Source: Methylocapsa acidiphila B2
GTDB lineage: Bacteria; Pseudomonadota; Alphaproteobacteria; Rhizobiales; Beijerinckiaceae
Direction: 5' to 3'
Assembly (NCBI RefSeq): GCF_000427445.1
Contig: NZ_KE386496.1
Span: 3,216,504 to 3,280,503 of the forward strand
Length of the DNA: 64,000 nt
Positions within the stretch are counted from its first letter, which is position 1. Each line of letters starts with the position of its first letter. The notes beneath the pieces were generated by a model. That model had not been told where the DNA came from and did not search any database. It worked only from the letters and a program-made list of their open reading frames with translations. The position numbers and the translations under genes were made by a program. This document shows positions 55,057 through 64,000 of the stretch, piece by piece.

Positions 55057-55710
55057 ATGACGGAGACTTCGGAAGACGCCGGCTACGGCCTTTCAAGAGA
55101 TAGCGAAGCCTTGCGCGCCTCGCCGCGGCTTTTTGAAAATCCGCTTCTCGACAAATTGTCCCGCGTGCATTGGTCGACGCCGCTCTTCGTCTATGTGCCT
55201 GTCGTCGCTTGCCTTACGGTGGCGAGCCTAAGACTGTTCGACGTCACGAGCGTCCTTGGCGGCGCGGCGCTCGGCTATCTGATCTGGACCTTGACCGAAT
55301 ATTTCGGCCATCGCTTCCTTTTTCACTATGAGTTTCCTGGCGCCTTTGGCGCGCGCATCCATTTGCTGATCCACGGCATCCATCATGTGCACCCGAACGA
55401 TCCGCTGCGGCTCGTCATGCCGGCGCTTCTGAGCGGGCCGATCATGCTCATCGCCTACGCCATCCTGCGCCTCGTCTTTGGATCAAGTCTGGTCTATCCA
55501 GTCCTGACGGGGTTCATTCTCGGCTATCTCGCCTATGACATGGTGCATTACTATGTCCATCATGGCGATCCGAAGACGCGAGTCGCCCTCGCCCTGCGGC
55601 GCGTCCATATGCTGCATCATTTCCGCGATCCTAAGCGCGGCTTTGGCGTCAGCGCGCCCTGGTGGGATTATGTCTTCGGCACGGCCCATGTCCGGCCCGG
55701 CGGGGCTTGA
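55057..55710 (+). CDS. Fatty-acid/sphingolipid hydroxylase (FA2H-like)
   Basis: A 217-residue membrane di-iron hydroxylase of the sterol desaturase superfamily. The histidine boxes are GHRFLFHYE, HGIHHVHPND, HYYVHHGDP and HMLHHFRD, spread between two pairs of membrane helices as in fatty acid 2-hydroxylases. ATG 55057 was chosen; the longer frame from 54916 adds an unlikely Arg-rich tail. The gene is convergent with the ceramide glucosyltransferase gene, 15 nt apart. Given the sphingolipid set alongside, it probably hydroxylates the ceramide fatty acid (2-position), though a carotenoid or other hydroxylase cannot be excluded. Confidence 0.8.
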   Translation: MTETSEDAGYGLSRDSEALRASPRLFENPLLDKLSRVHWSTPLFVYVPVVACLTVASLRLFDVTSVLGGAALGYLIWTLTEYFGHRFLFHYEFPGAFGARIHLLIHGIHHVHPNDPLRLVMPALLSGPIMLIAYAILRLVFGSSLVYPVLTGFILGYLAYDMVHYYVHHGDPKTRVALALRRVHMLHHFRDPKRGFGVSAPWWDYVFGTAHVRPGGA

Positions 55711-55725
55711 AGAGCTTCGAGAAAG

Positions 55726-56856
55726 TTAAACGTCCCGTGCGCCGCGGCGGGCGTCGAAACGCCCTTCGCCCCATACAACGTCATGCGTCGTCCAGGCGCG
55801 AAGCCAGGCGGCGAGGGCGAGAATTTCTCGGCCCAAAAAGGCGAGCGGCGCCCAGGCTGAAATTTCCCAACCTTTCAGCGCCGTGAAGAGAATTTCGGCG
55901 CAAAACCATCCCGCCAAACTGGCGCCGAAGCAGAGCGAGGCGGGGAGCCCGATGAGCGGCCCCGCGAGCGCGCCCGCCAATGCGGCCGGCAGCGGGCTGG
56001 CCAATGGCTCCAAAGGGAAAGATATTTTTTCGTTCGCCCGTCTGATCACGCTCCAGCGCGCTTGGCGCTCATAGACCTCGCGCAGGCTGCGCGCGCCGAT
56101 CTCCTGAGCGACCGTGCGATGCGAGAACACGGTGCGGAGCCCCTGCCGCGCGAGCGCCATCGAAATGGCCGTGTCCTCGGCGAGCATATGGCCGACCGCC
56201 TCGAGGCCGCCCGCCTTGGCGAGATCGCTGCGCCGAAACAGCATGACCTTGCCGACGCCATAGCCGAGCCCGAGGACCGAGGCGGCGAGGAGAAGGCGCG
56301 CATGGCCGTTGAGCAGGATCGCCTCGATCCGGCCGGCGAAGCTTTGCGGACGCACCGCGACCGGGACCGCGACCACAAGGCCGACGCCCTTCGAAAAACT
56401 CCGCATGAAGGCGGCCATCACGTCGGGCGCGAGCGTCATGTTGGAGTCTTTCGTGAAGACGAAGTCGTTTCTGGCCTCGCCGAAGGGCGCGGCGAGATTA
56501 TTGAGCTTCGGGCTGACCGCGATCTGCGCGGCCGAACGCAAGATGCGGCAAGGCCGTTCGGGATGCGCGCCGGCTACGCGCCGCGCCGCGTCGAGCGCGG
56601 GCGAATCCTCCTCGACTGCGCTGATCAGGACCTCATAGGCCGGATAGTCCTGAATGAAAATGGAGGCTTGCGCGCGCTCGAATCCGGGATCGAGATGCTT
56701 GATCGGCACGAGGGCCGACACCGGAGGCAGATCGGCGCGCGTCGCTCGGCGTCGCTGAAGGACAGGCTGCATAAGGCCGCAGGCCAGGGTCACGGCGAAG
56801 AGCGCCGTGGACAGGCACCACCAGAACGCGCCGATCATGGAGAGAAGAAAAACCAC
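55726..56856 (-). CDS. Ceramide glucosyltransferase-like GT21 family protein
   Basis: A 376-residue membrane glycosyltransferase. It has an N-terminal anchor helix and VSALVPIKHLDPGFERAQASIFIQDY, which is the GT21 entry. FTKDSNMTLAPDVMAAF (D2 motif), AEDTAISMAL (D3) and RQARWSVIRR (the QxxRW motif of GT2/GT21 enzymes) follow. Two or three C-terminal membrane helices close it. GT21 enzymes transfer glucose from UDP-glucose to ceramide. The relative HpnI works on hopanoids, but the surrounding genes favour ceramide. It lies 85 nt downstream of the desaturase gene on the same strand. Confidence 0.8.
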   Translation of the reverse strand: MVFLLSMIGAFWWCLSTALFAVTLACGLMQPVLQRRRATRADLPPVSALVPIKHLDPGFERAQASIFIQDYPAYEVLISAVEEDSPALDAARRVAGAHPERPCRILRSAAQIAVSPKLNNLAAPFGEARNDFVFTKDSNMTLAPDVMAAFMRSFSKGVGLVVAVPVAVRPQSFAGRIEAILLNGHARLLLAASVLGLGYGVGKVMLFRRSDLAKAGGLEAVGHMLAEDTAISMALARQGLRTVFSHRTVAQEIGARSLREVYERQARWSVIRRANEKISFPLEPLASPLPAALAGALAGPLIGLPASLCFGASLAGWFCAEILFTALKGWEISAWAPLAFLGREILALAAWLRAWTTHDVVWGEGRFDARRGARDV

Positions 56857-56941
56857 GAGGATCCGATGAATGAGTGCGGCGAGGGCCTCGCTGCAGGCGG
56901 ACGAGCGATCACCTTCGTTTAACGCCGGATTCGGCGCAAGC

Positions 56942-57973
56942 TCAGCGCCCGCCCGCCGTTTTCAAGGCGGCGGCGCTGCGGTCGACCCGGCTGTATAAGG
57001 TGAAGCGCGGATCGAAAATGAATTGGATCTGGAGACCGGGCCAGGACTCATGCGTCTTCAGATCCGCATAGAATTCCGGCGCCATCTCTTTCAATTGCGG
57101 CAAGCGGGTCCAAGGCACGTCCGGAAAATCGTGATGTTCGTTGTGATATCCGATGTTGAGCGCGATGACGTTCAGCGGGCCGTAGTAATCGAAGGTCTCC
57201 TGCTCCGGATCGAAGGTGAAATGCTCCTGCACCCAGCGCGCCGCCAAGGGATGCAAGCCGCCGACTGAAAACCAGAAAGAGGCGAAGAGATAAAGCAGGG
57301 CGTTCGGGCCGAGGAAGACAAGGATCAAAAGATCATAGGCGACGACGCAGGCGGCGTTGATGAAGGTCCAGCGGCCCCACATCGGCACCGTGCCTTTCAG
57401 CCGGCCGAGCCGGAATAATTGCAGCGCCGGGAAAAAGAACATCCAGGCCGCCTTGCCGAGCGCGCTTCGGCCAAAGACGCGGGCCTCCCAATGGCTCGGC
57501 AGATCGGCGTCGTAGTCATAATCGCCGAGATGCGAATGATGCTTCATATGATAGCAGCGAAAGCCCATCGCATTCGGGAAGGTGTTCGGCAGATCGGCGA
57601 GGATCGCGATCCATTTGTTCAGGGCGTTGGATTTGAATACGCAATTATGGGTTGCGTCATGGATCGCGACGAACATGGCGTGATTGGCGAAGGCGCCGAT
57701 GCAAAAGGCGCCGATCAGGGCGGCCCACCAATAGGCGAGGCCGAGATGGCCGAAGACGGCGGCGAGCAAGGTCTGCCCGGCGACCGCGCCGGCGATGACG
57801 ATCGCTGTTCGCGGATCGTGGCCGATCAGGGCCTCGACTTCGGGATGCGCCTTGAGGATCGCCCTCCGACGCAAAGGATGCGGGCGCTTGGCCGCCGTTG
57901 GAATGAAGGCGTTGCGCCGCGCGGCGGTCTCGGCGGCGTCCATCGAGCCTAGATCGAAAGCTTGCGCGCTCAT
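56942..57973 (-). CDS. DES-like sphingolipid delta-4 desaturase
   Basis: A 343-residue membrane di-iron desaturase. It has HPEVEALIGHDPRTA near the start (the DES family N-terminal segment), the histidine boxes HDATHN, YHMKHHSHLGDYDYDADLP and GYHNEHHDFPDVPW, and a typical C-terminal EFYADLKTHESW. The third box and the end closely follow eukaryotic sphingolipid delta-4 desaturases. ATG 57973 follows AGAGGA and was preferred over 58027. It lies between the GT21 gene and the putative ceramide synthase gene on the same strand. It probably introduces the 4,5 double bond in the sphingoid base of ceramide. Confidence 0.85.
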   Translation of the reverse strand: MSAQAFDLGSMDAAETAARRNAFIPTAAKRPHPLRRRAILKAHPEVEALIGHDPRTAIVIAGAVAGQTLLAAVFGHLGLAYWWAALIGAFCIGAFANHAMFVAIHDATHNCVFKSNALNKWIAILADLPNTFPNAMGFRCYHMKHHSHLGDYDYDADLPSHWEARVFGRSALGKAAWMFFFPALQLFRLGRLKGTVPMWGRWTFINAACVVAYDLLILVFLGPNALLYLFASFWFSVGGLHPLAARWVQEHFTFDPEQETFDYYGPLNVIALNIGYHNEHHDFPDVPWTRLPQLKEMAPEFYADLKTHESWPGLQIQFIFDPRFTLYSRVDRSAAALKTAGGR

Positions 57974-58089
57974 GCTTCGATGTTCCTCTTGTAGGGGCGA
58001 CGCGCGGCGCGCGATTCCGCCCGACAATGGTGTGCTTCTCCGTCGCGAAGGATCAATGCGACCGATCGCATCGGCCGGGCGTTCGGCGC

Positions 58090-59232
58090 TCAGGCGGCGA
58101 GGCTTTTCTCATAGATGCGATGAATCTTGTCGATGCGCGCGCCGGAAAGCTCGATGGGCCGGCGCATGCCCACATTATCCTCCAGGACCCAGCCGAATTC
58201 GACATGTTCGAGCGGCCCGTGGGCGCCGCGCCGCCGACACTCCTCTATGAAGGCCAGGATGACCGCCCCGCCGGCCGCTCTGCGATGCAGGGCCTGCCTC
58301 ACCCCGAAAAGGGCGAGTCGTCCCGATTTGAAACGATGGTTGCGAATGCGCGAGATCAGGCGCGGTAGGCCGAAGGGAAACAGGCGGCCGCCGAGATCCG
58401 CGGTGATCTCGTGCAGGTTCGGCAGAATGACGCCAAAAGCTTGCGGCTCGCCGTCGAGCTCGATCATGAAGCCCCCTTCCGGCGGCATGACGAGCTTGAG
58501 CCCATCGGCGCTCGACATGAATTCCTCGAGCGTGAAGGGCACGTAGCCCCAATTCTGCCGCCAGGCGTCGTTGAAAATGTCGACGATGATCTCGGCTTCC
58601 GGCTTGATGTTTTTGAGATCCAGCGTCCTGATCGCGAGCCGGCCGCGCCATTCCGGCCGCGCCATGATGCCGGGCTCTGCCCGCCGGTCCTTTTCGCTCA
58701 CGTCATAGCGGTAGGAGATCAAGTCGCGCGCTTTCTTATAGCCCCGCCGCTCCAGCGCCTTGGCCAAATGGGGCGGGGTCCAGGGCATGAAGACCATCGG
58801 CGCGGCGTCGAAACCCTGAATGAGCAGGCCGCACTCGCTCCATACCGAGGGGGAGAAAGGCCCATGAATGATCTCGGCGCCGCGTGCGCGCAGCCAGGTC
58901 TCGGCGACGTCGCAAAGGGCGTCGACGACGGCGTCGTCCTCGATCGCGTCGAGGCAACCGAATTGCGCGCGCGAGGCGCCCAGCGGGGAAATCTCGTCCT
59001 TATAGACTTGCGCGAAAATGCGCCCGGCGAGCTTTCCGTTCTTGCGCGCCAACCAGGCCTGAGATTCGACCTGCTTGAAATGCGGATTGAGCCTCGCCGC
59101 GTGCATGGTCCAGCGTTCGGCGTCGAGCGGCGGCGCAAAGCCCATTTCGCCTTGGTAGAGAAGGCGCGGCGCCCGGCAGAAGGTCAGGAAGTTTTGCAGC
59201 CCGTCCGCGGGGACGATCTCGATAGAAGGCAT
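58090..59232 (-). CDS. GNAT-fold acyltransferase, probable bacterial ceramide synthase
   Basis: A 380-residue protein. It opens with IEIVPADGLQNFLTFCRAPR, then FAPPLDAERW, LNPHFKQVESQAWLARKNGK and AGRIFAQVY. A second GNAT-like half lies at about 215-370 (WRQNWGYVPFTLEEF, GEPQAFGVILPNLHE). This layout matches the YghO-like family that includes the bacterial ceramide synthase of Caulobacter, which N-acylates the sphingoid base or its 3-keto form. The assignment rests on that resemblance and on the position between serine palmitoyltransferase and the desaturase. ATG 59232 was chosen over an upstream open frame to 59673, which overlaps the transferase gene. Confidence 0.65.
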   Translation of the reverse strand: MPSIEIVPADGLQNFLTFCRAPRLLYQGEMGFAPPLDAERWTMHAARLNPHFKQVESQAWLARKNGKLAGRIFAQVYKDEISPLGASRAQFGCLDAIEDDAVVDALCDVAETWLRARGAEIIHGPFSPSVWSECGLLIQGFDAAPMVFMPWTPPHLAKALERRGYKKARDLISYRYDVSEKDRRAEPGIMARPEWRGRLAIRTLDLKNIKPEAEIIVDIFNDAWRQNWGYVPFTLEEFMSSADGLKLVMPPEGGFMIELDGEPQAFGVILPNLHEITADLGGRLFPFGLPRLISRIRNHRFKSGRLALFGVRQALHRRAAGGAVILAFIEECRRRGAHGPLEHVEFGWVLEDNVGMRRPIELSGARIDKIHRIYEKSLAA

Positions 59233-59497
59233 ATGGATGGCGGTCCTCGGGTTCAAAGACTGCGGAGCTAGGGCCGATCGGCGACGCCACGAGAGTTCGA
59301 GCTTCCGGCCCCTGAGCGATGCGAGGCGTGGGACGCTCTCGACCAGCCTTTCCTTTCGCTTGTCCGAGTCGCGATTCCGGCTCAATCGGACGCGGGAGGA
59401 GACGAACCGCAGCATCATTTTTCGCTGCAGGCTCTCATCGCCTGACGGTGTTGGCTTCCGTCCGCTGGGCGGGCCGGCGCGCCTGCGCCTTTTTGCC

Positions 59498-60724
59498 TCA
59501 GGTCGCCGCGCTGAGGGACGCCACGGGTTCCGCGTGAACGCTTTTGCGCGTCGCCAACAGATCGATGACGCCTCTGATTTCCGATTCTGTATGCGCCGCC
59601 GACAGGAAGAATCGAAGCCGTGGCTGGTCTTTCGGAACGCCGATCTGAATGATCGGCGGGACGTAATAGCCATGGCTCAGCAAATGGCTCGACGCGGCTA
59701 AAGTCTCGAGACTGTCCGAGAAAAGGATTGGAACGACGCCGCGGCCAATGGCCGGCCCTGTGTCGAGGCCGGCCTCTCTCGCGAGCCCCATGAAGAGCTC
59801 GGCGTTCTGACGCAGGCGCTCGAGCCGCCAGGGTTCCTGGCTCAGCAAGTGCAAGGCGGTCTCGGCGGCGGCCGTGATGACGGGGGAGAGGCCGACGCTG
59901 TAGACAAAGCCCGGCAGCGTGTAGCGCAGCCAGTCGATCACGGCGGCCTTGCCGGCGATGAAGCCGCCGCAGGAGGCGAGGGTCTTCGACAAGGTGCCAA
60001 TAATCAGGTCGATGTCCTGAGGATCGACCCCCACATGCTCGCACAGGCCGCGTCCCTGCGCGCCGAGCACGCCGATGGAATGGGCTTCGTCGATCAATAG
60101 CCAGGCCCCGCGGCGGCGCTTGATCTTGACGAGCTCCACGAGGTCGGCGAGATCGCCGTCCATGCTGTAGAGGCCTTCCGCCACAATCAGCGCGTTCCGA
60201 TAATGGTCGCGTCTCTCACGCAGCAGAAAGTCGAGATGGTCGAGATCATTGTGGCGGAACACGATGGTTTCGGCGACCGTGCTCTTCGCGCCGCTGACGA
60301 TGCTGTTATGCGATAATTCGTCGATGAAAAGGGCGTCGCGCGAGCCGAGAATATGGGAAATGGTCGTCACATTGGTCAGATAGCCGCTGACCAATGTGAG
60401 CGCCGAGTCGGTCCCGAGAAATTCGGCGAGCGCAACTTCCAAATGATGATGCGTCGAGCGTTCGCCGCCGACGAGCCGTGAGGCGAGGGCCCCGACCCCG
60501 AAAGTTTCGAGAGCGGCGGCGGCCGAGGCTTTGACGGCTGGATGAGAGGCGAGGCCCAGATAGTCGTAATTCGCGAAGCTGACGAAATGCCGCCCTTTGA
60601 TCTTCGCTTCCTGGCGCAGACTATCGGTCGCCGCGAAAAACGGGTCGCCGCCTTCGAGATAGGCTTTGCCCGCGAGGCGGAACCGTTTGGTGGCGTAGTC
60701 GGCGAGGCTGTTGAACTTAGACAC
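59498..60724 (-). CDS. spt: Serine palmitoyltransferase-like PLP enzyme
   Basis: A 408-residue alpha-oxoamine synthase. It shows NYDYLGLASHP, LVGGERSTHHHLEVALAEFLG, IDELSHNSIVSGAKS, DEAHSIGVLGAQGRGLCEH and TLSKTLASCGGFIAG with the PLP-binding Lys. This family includes serine palmitoyltransferase, KBL and BioF. The sphingolipid neighbours favour serine palmitoyltransferase, which condenses serine with a fatty acyl thioester to 3-ketosphinganine. No acyl carrier protein or ceramide reductase gene is seen nearby. The intergenic 265 nt before the putative ceramide synthase gene has no gene. Confidence 0.8.
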   Translation of the reverse strand: MSKFNSLADYATKRFRLAGKAYLEGGDPFFAATDSLRQEAKIKGRHFVSFANYDYLGLASHPAVKASAAAALETFGVGALASRLVGGERSTHHHLEVALAEFLGTDSALTLVSGYLTNVTTISHILGSRDALFIDELSHNSIVSGAKSTVAETIVFRHNDLDHLDFLLRERRDHYRNALIVAEGLYSMDGDLADLVELVKIKRRRGAWLLIDEAHSIGVLGAQGRGLCEHVGVDPQDIDLIIGTLSKTLASCGGFIAGKAAVIDWLRYTLPGFVYSVGLSPVITAAAETALHLLSQEPWRLERLRQNAELFMGLAREAGLDTGPAIGRGVVPILFSDSLETLAASSHLLSHGYYVPPIIQIGVPKDQPRLRFFLSAAHTESEIRGVIDLLATRKSVHAEPVASLSAAT

Positions 60725-61066
60725 GAATATAGGCAGTCCAAATCGAGTTCATGAAACGCTTCGAAAAATCGGGACTCTCGACGACGCAGGATGGAATGGG
60801 ACCTCTCATGGCGATACGAGGCATATCATCATGAATTGGGTGGAGCAAAATGCGATCTTCGCGCAACGCCGCCGGAGGGGCTCGACCGGCCGGGCTCGAT
60901 CATAAAAAGTTCTTTTATTACAAGCCTCTAATTCAATTGGTCAATTCCGGTTACAAAACGTAACAAAGGGCCGAATGACGGTCGTTCGCCGGGCTGCAGC
61001 GCCCGCAGCGGGGCGCCTGCGAATCAAAATTGTCACATCGAGATCGCGCCAGACCGAGCGGCGGAG
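60725..61066. other. Intergenic upstream of the sphingolipid genes
   Basis: About 340 nt, no supported gene. AT-rich around 60900-60965 and likely to hold the promoter of the sphingolipid unit. Confidence 0.4.
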
Positions 61067-61468
61067 TCAAGACAGATCGATCGCATGACGCTTGAGATCG
61101 GCGAGGGCGCAATATTCGAGCGCGCCTTCATGGGTCGCCTGCAGAACGACATGGGGGGCCTTGCCGGCGTCATGCGCTTCCTGCCAGCGCGGCGCGCAAA
61201 GGCACCAGCGATCGCCGGGATTAACGCCTGGGAAGCCATATTCCGGCAGCGGGGTCGACAAGTCGTTTCCGGCCGCCTTGGAAAAGGCCAGGAAGGCCTC
61301 CGTCGCCACGATGCAGACCGTATGGCTGCCGAGATCTTCGGCAGCCGTGTCGCAGCAGCCGTTTCGGAAGAAGCCGGTGATGGGATCGAATGAGCAACTC
61401 GTCAAGGGCTCGCCCAAGACATTGCGGGAAGGCTTGCGGCCGCCGCCGCCGGTATCGTCCCTGAACAT
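61067..61468 (-). CDS. DUF2237 family protein
   Basis: A 133-residue protein with the DUF2237 signatures RNVLGEPLTSCSFDPITGFF, GCCDTAAEDLGSHTVC, GNDLSTPLPEYGFPGVNPGD and RWCLCAPRWQEA. The three conserved Cys clusters suggest metal or redox chemistry, but no function is established. It starts 15 nt after the aspartate aminotransferase stop and is likely co-transcribed. Confidence 0.88.
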   Translation of the reverse strand: MFRDDTGGGGRKPSRNVLGEPLTSCSFDPITGFFRNGCCDTAAEDLGSHTVCIVATEAFLAFSKAAGNDLSTPLPEYGFPGVNPGDRWCLCAPRWQEAHDAGKAPHVVLQATHEGALEYCALADLKRHAIDLS

Positions 61469-61483
61469 GCGCGCTCCGATTGT

Positions 61484-63214
<1,731 letters not shown>

Positions 63215-63499
63215 ATGAGCAATCGATTCGGACCATCGCGGCGGGGTTGGAGATGCGGCATGTTCGTCGCGCAGCATTTTGACCAGGGCAGGGAGGCGGG
63301 ATTTCTCCATAGGGTCGACGCGCAATCGGCACGACGGCAATTTCAGGTGTCTTTGGCTCTCATCTTGGTGCTGGCCATTGCCGCCGTCGCGTTGGGTTTG
63401 CTGGCGCGCGTGGATCGAGCGTCCATGTTTACCATGTCTCATTGGCCGATGACCGTCGGCTCCCGTGTCGCGGAAATGCCGCTGGACATCCGGAGCTAG
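63215..63499 (+). CDS. Small single-pass membrane protein
   Basis: A 94-residue frame from ATG 63215: SNRFGPSRRGWRCG, a charged segment, then the membrane helix VSLALILVLAIAAVALGLLA and a C-terminal tail. No family is recognised and the ribosome site is weak. A strong plus-strand terminator follows 53 nt later, which supports a real plus-strand transcript here. It is divergent from the aspartate aminotransferase unit. Confidence 0.45.
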   Translation: MSNRFGPSRRGWRCGMFVAQHFDQGREAGFLHRVDAQSARRQFQVSLALILVLAIAAVALGLLARVDRASMFTMSHWPMTVGSRVAEMPLDIRS

Positions 63500-63552
63500 G
63501 GTCTTCAAACTGTCACACGAGCTTCCCCTTGGCCCCCGGGAAGTGCGTGCAA

Positions 63553-63594
63553 GGGCCGCGTTCTCCGAAAGGGGGCGCGGCCCGACGTTTTTTT
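63553..63594 (+). terminator. Strong terminator
   Basis: GGGCCGCG (63553-63560), loop of about 15 nt, CGCGGCCC (63576-63583), then GACGTTTTTTT. A perfect 8-bp stem with a clear T tract ends the plus-strand transcript of the small membrane protein gene. Confidence 0.8.
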
Positions 63595-63669
63595 GGCTGT
63601 TGCGCACGAGCCATTAACCCAATGATGCCTTTGAGCCATCGAGGTCATTGACTGTTGCGGTCGAATTAA

Positions 63670-64000
63670 TCACCGAGGCCCAATGAGATCATTGAGGCCC
63701 AAGACGTCTATCATCGAATAAAGGCCCGGCTTGCGGCTCCTGCCCCAGAGCGCGGCTTGCACGGCCCCGCGCGCGAATATGCTGCGGTCCTCGGCGGCGT
63801 GAGCGAGTTCGATGCGCTCGCCCGGTCCGGCGAAAATCACCTTGTGGTCGCCGATCACGGTTCCGCCCCGCAAGGAGGCGAAGCCGATGTCGCCGGACTT
63901 GCGCGGGCCCGTATGTCCGTCGCGGCCGCGCGCGGCATGTTGGTCGAGCGACACGCCGCGCCCTTTTGCAGCCGCCTCGCCGAGCAAGAGCGCCGTCCCG
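63670..64000 (-). CDS. dapB: 4-Hydroxy-tetrahydrodipicolinate reductase, C-terminal part
   Basis: The frame runs off the right edge; about 110 residues are visible. They match the C-terminal substrate domain of Dap[54 protein letters not shown] and [11 protein letters not shown]. DapB reduces the dihydrodipicolinate precursor in lysine and peptidoglycan synthesis. The N-terminal NAD(P) domain lies outside the window. The end of the protein is intact. Confidence 0.9.
   Translation of the reverse strand, partial: GTALLLGEAAAKGRGVSLDQHAARGRDGHTGPRKSGDIGFASLRGGTVIGDHKVIFAGPGERIELAHAAEDRSIFARGAVQAALWGRSRKPGLYSMIDVLGLNDLIGPR

Overview
The window looks like chromosomal DNA of a GC-rich alphaproteobacterium, probably Hyphomicrobiales (Methylocystaceae/Beijerinckiaceae-like). 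This is inferred from codon usage, FixK/FNR-type boxes, a purE-purK-rpsU neighbourhood, cobalamin-controlled cbtBA, a phasin-like gene and the dapB/aspartate aminotransferase proteins. No species can be named from sequence alone.

Region 1 (1-7279, minus strand) is the most unusual part: a tight operon of a SAM/class III cyclase/AAA-type ATPase regulator, an encapsulin-type (HK97-fold, Linocin_M18) shell protein, a DUF3237 protein, a CrtI/HpnE-like FAD oxidoreductase and the start of a probable polyprenyl diphosphate synthase. Genes overlap by ATGA or sit 6-13 nt apart. It reads as a nanocompartment built around isoprenoid or other lipid redox chemistry, under a cyclase-like sensor. None of the usual encapsulin cargos (DyP peroxidase, ferritin-like protein) is seen.

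Region 2 (7280-14800) is a patchy scar: an AT-rich tract, a decayed beta-propeller surface gene, two nested decayed IS6 transposases, an intact DEAD-box helicase, another IS6 tail, a small membrane ORF and a sulfotransferase with a damaged 5' end.

Region 3 (15000-31000) carries lldD, a LysR/pirin divergent pair, a giant TpsA-like filamentous haemagglutinin with GLUG repeats, a multicopper oxidase, tRNA-Val(CAC), a Mug-type glycosylase and an AcpA/phospholipase C-type phosphatase.

Region 4 (30000-39500) holds a two-gene unit with a PPDK-like protein lacking its PEP domain, a phasin-like gene and an FtsH homologue, the latter two each preceded by a FixK/FNR-like box, and a beta-helix exoprotein.

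Region 5 (39400-52700) is housekeeping and transport: CoA-ester lyase, MaoC, NUDIX, NAD kinase, an SDR, an IS5 element with a -1 frameshift, riboswitch-cbtBA, a catalase-like protein, NagZ, ModE, a sulfate-binding protein, a TPR lipoprotein and S21.

Region 6 (52800-64000) has purEK and then a striking sphingolipid set: serine palmitoyltransferase, a GNAT-type putative ceramide synthase, a DES-like sphingolipid desaturase, a GT21 ceramide glucosyltransferase and a convergent fatty-acid hydroxylase. Together these predict a hydroxylated, unsaturated glucosylceramide. The end carries DUF2237, aspartate aminotransferase and the dapB 3' end.
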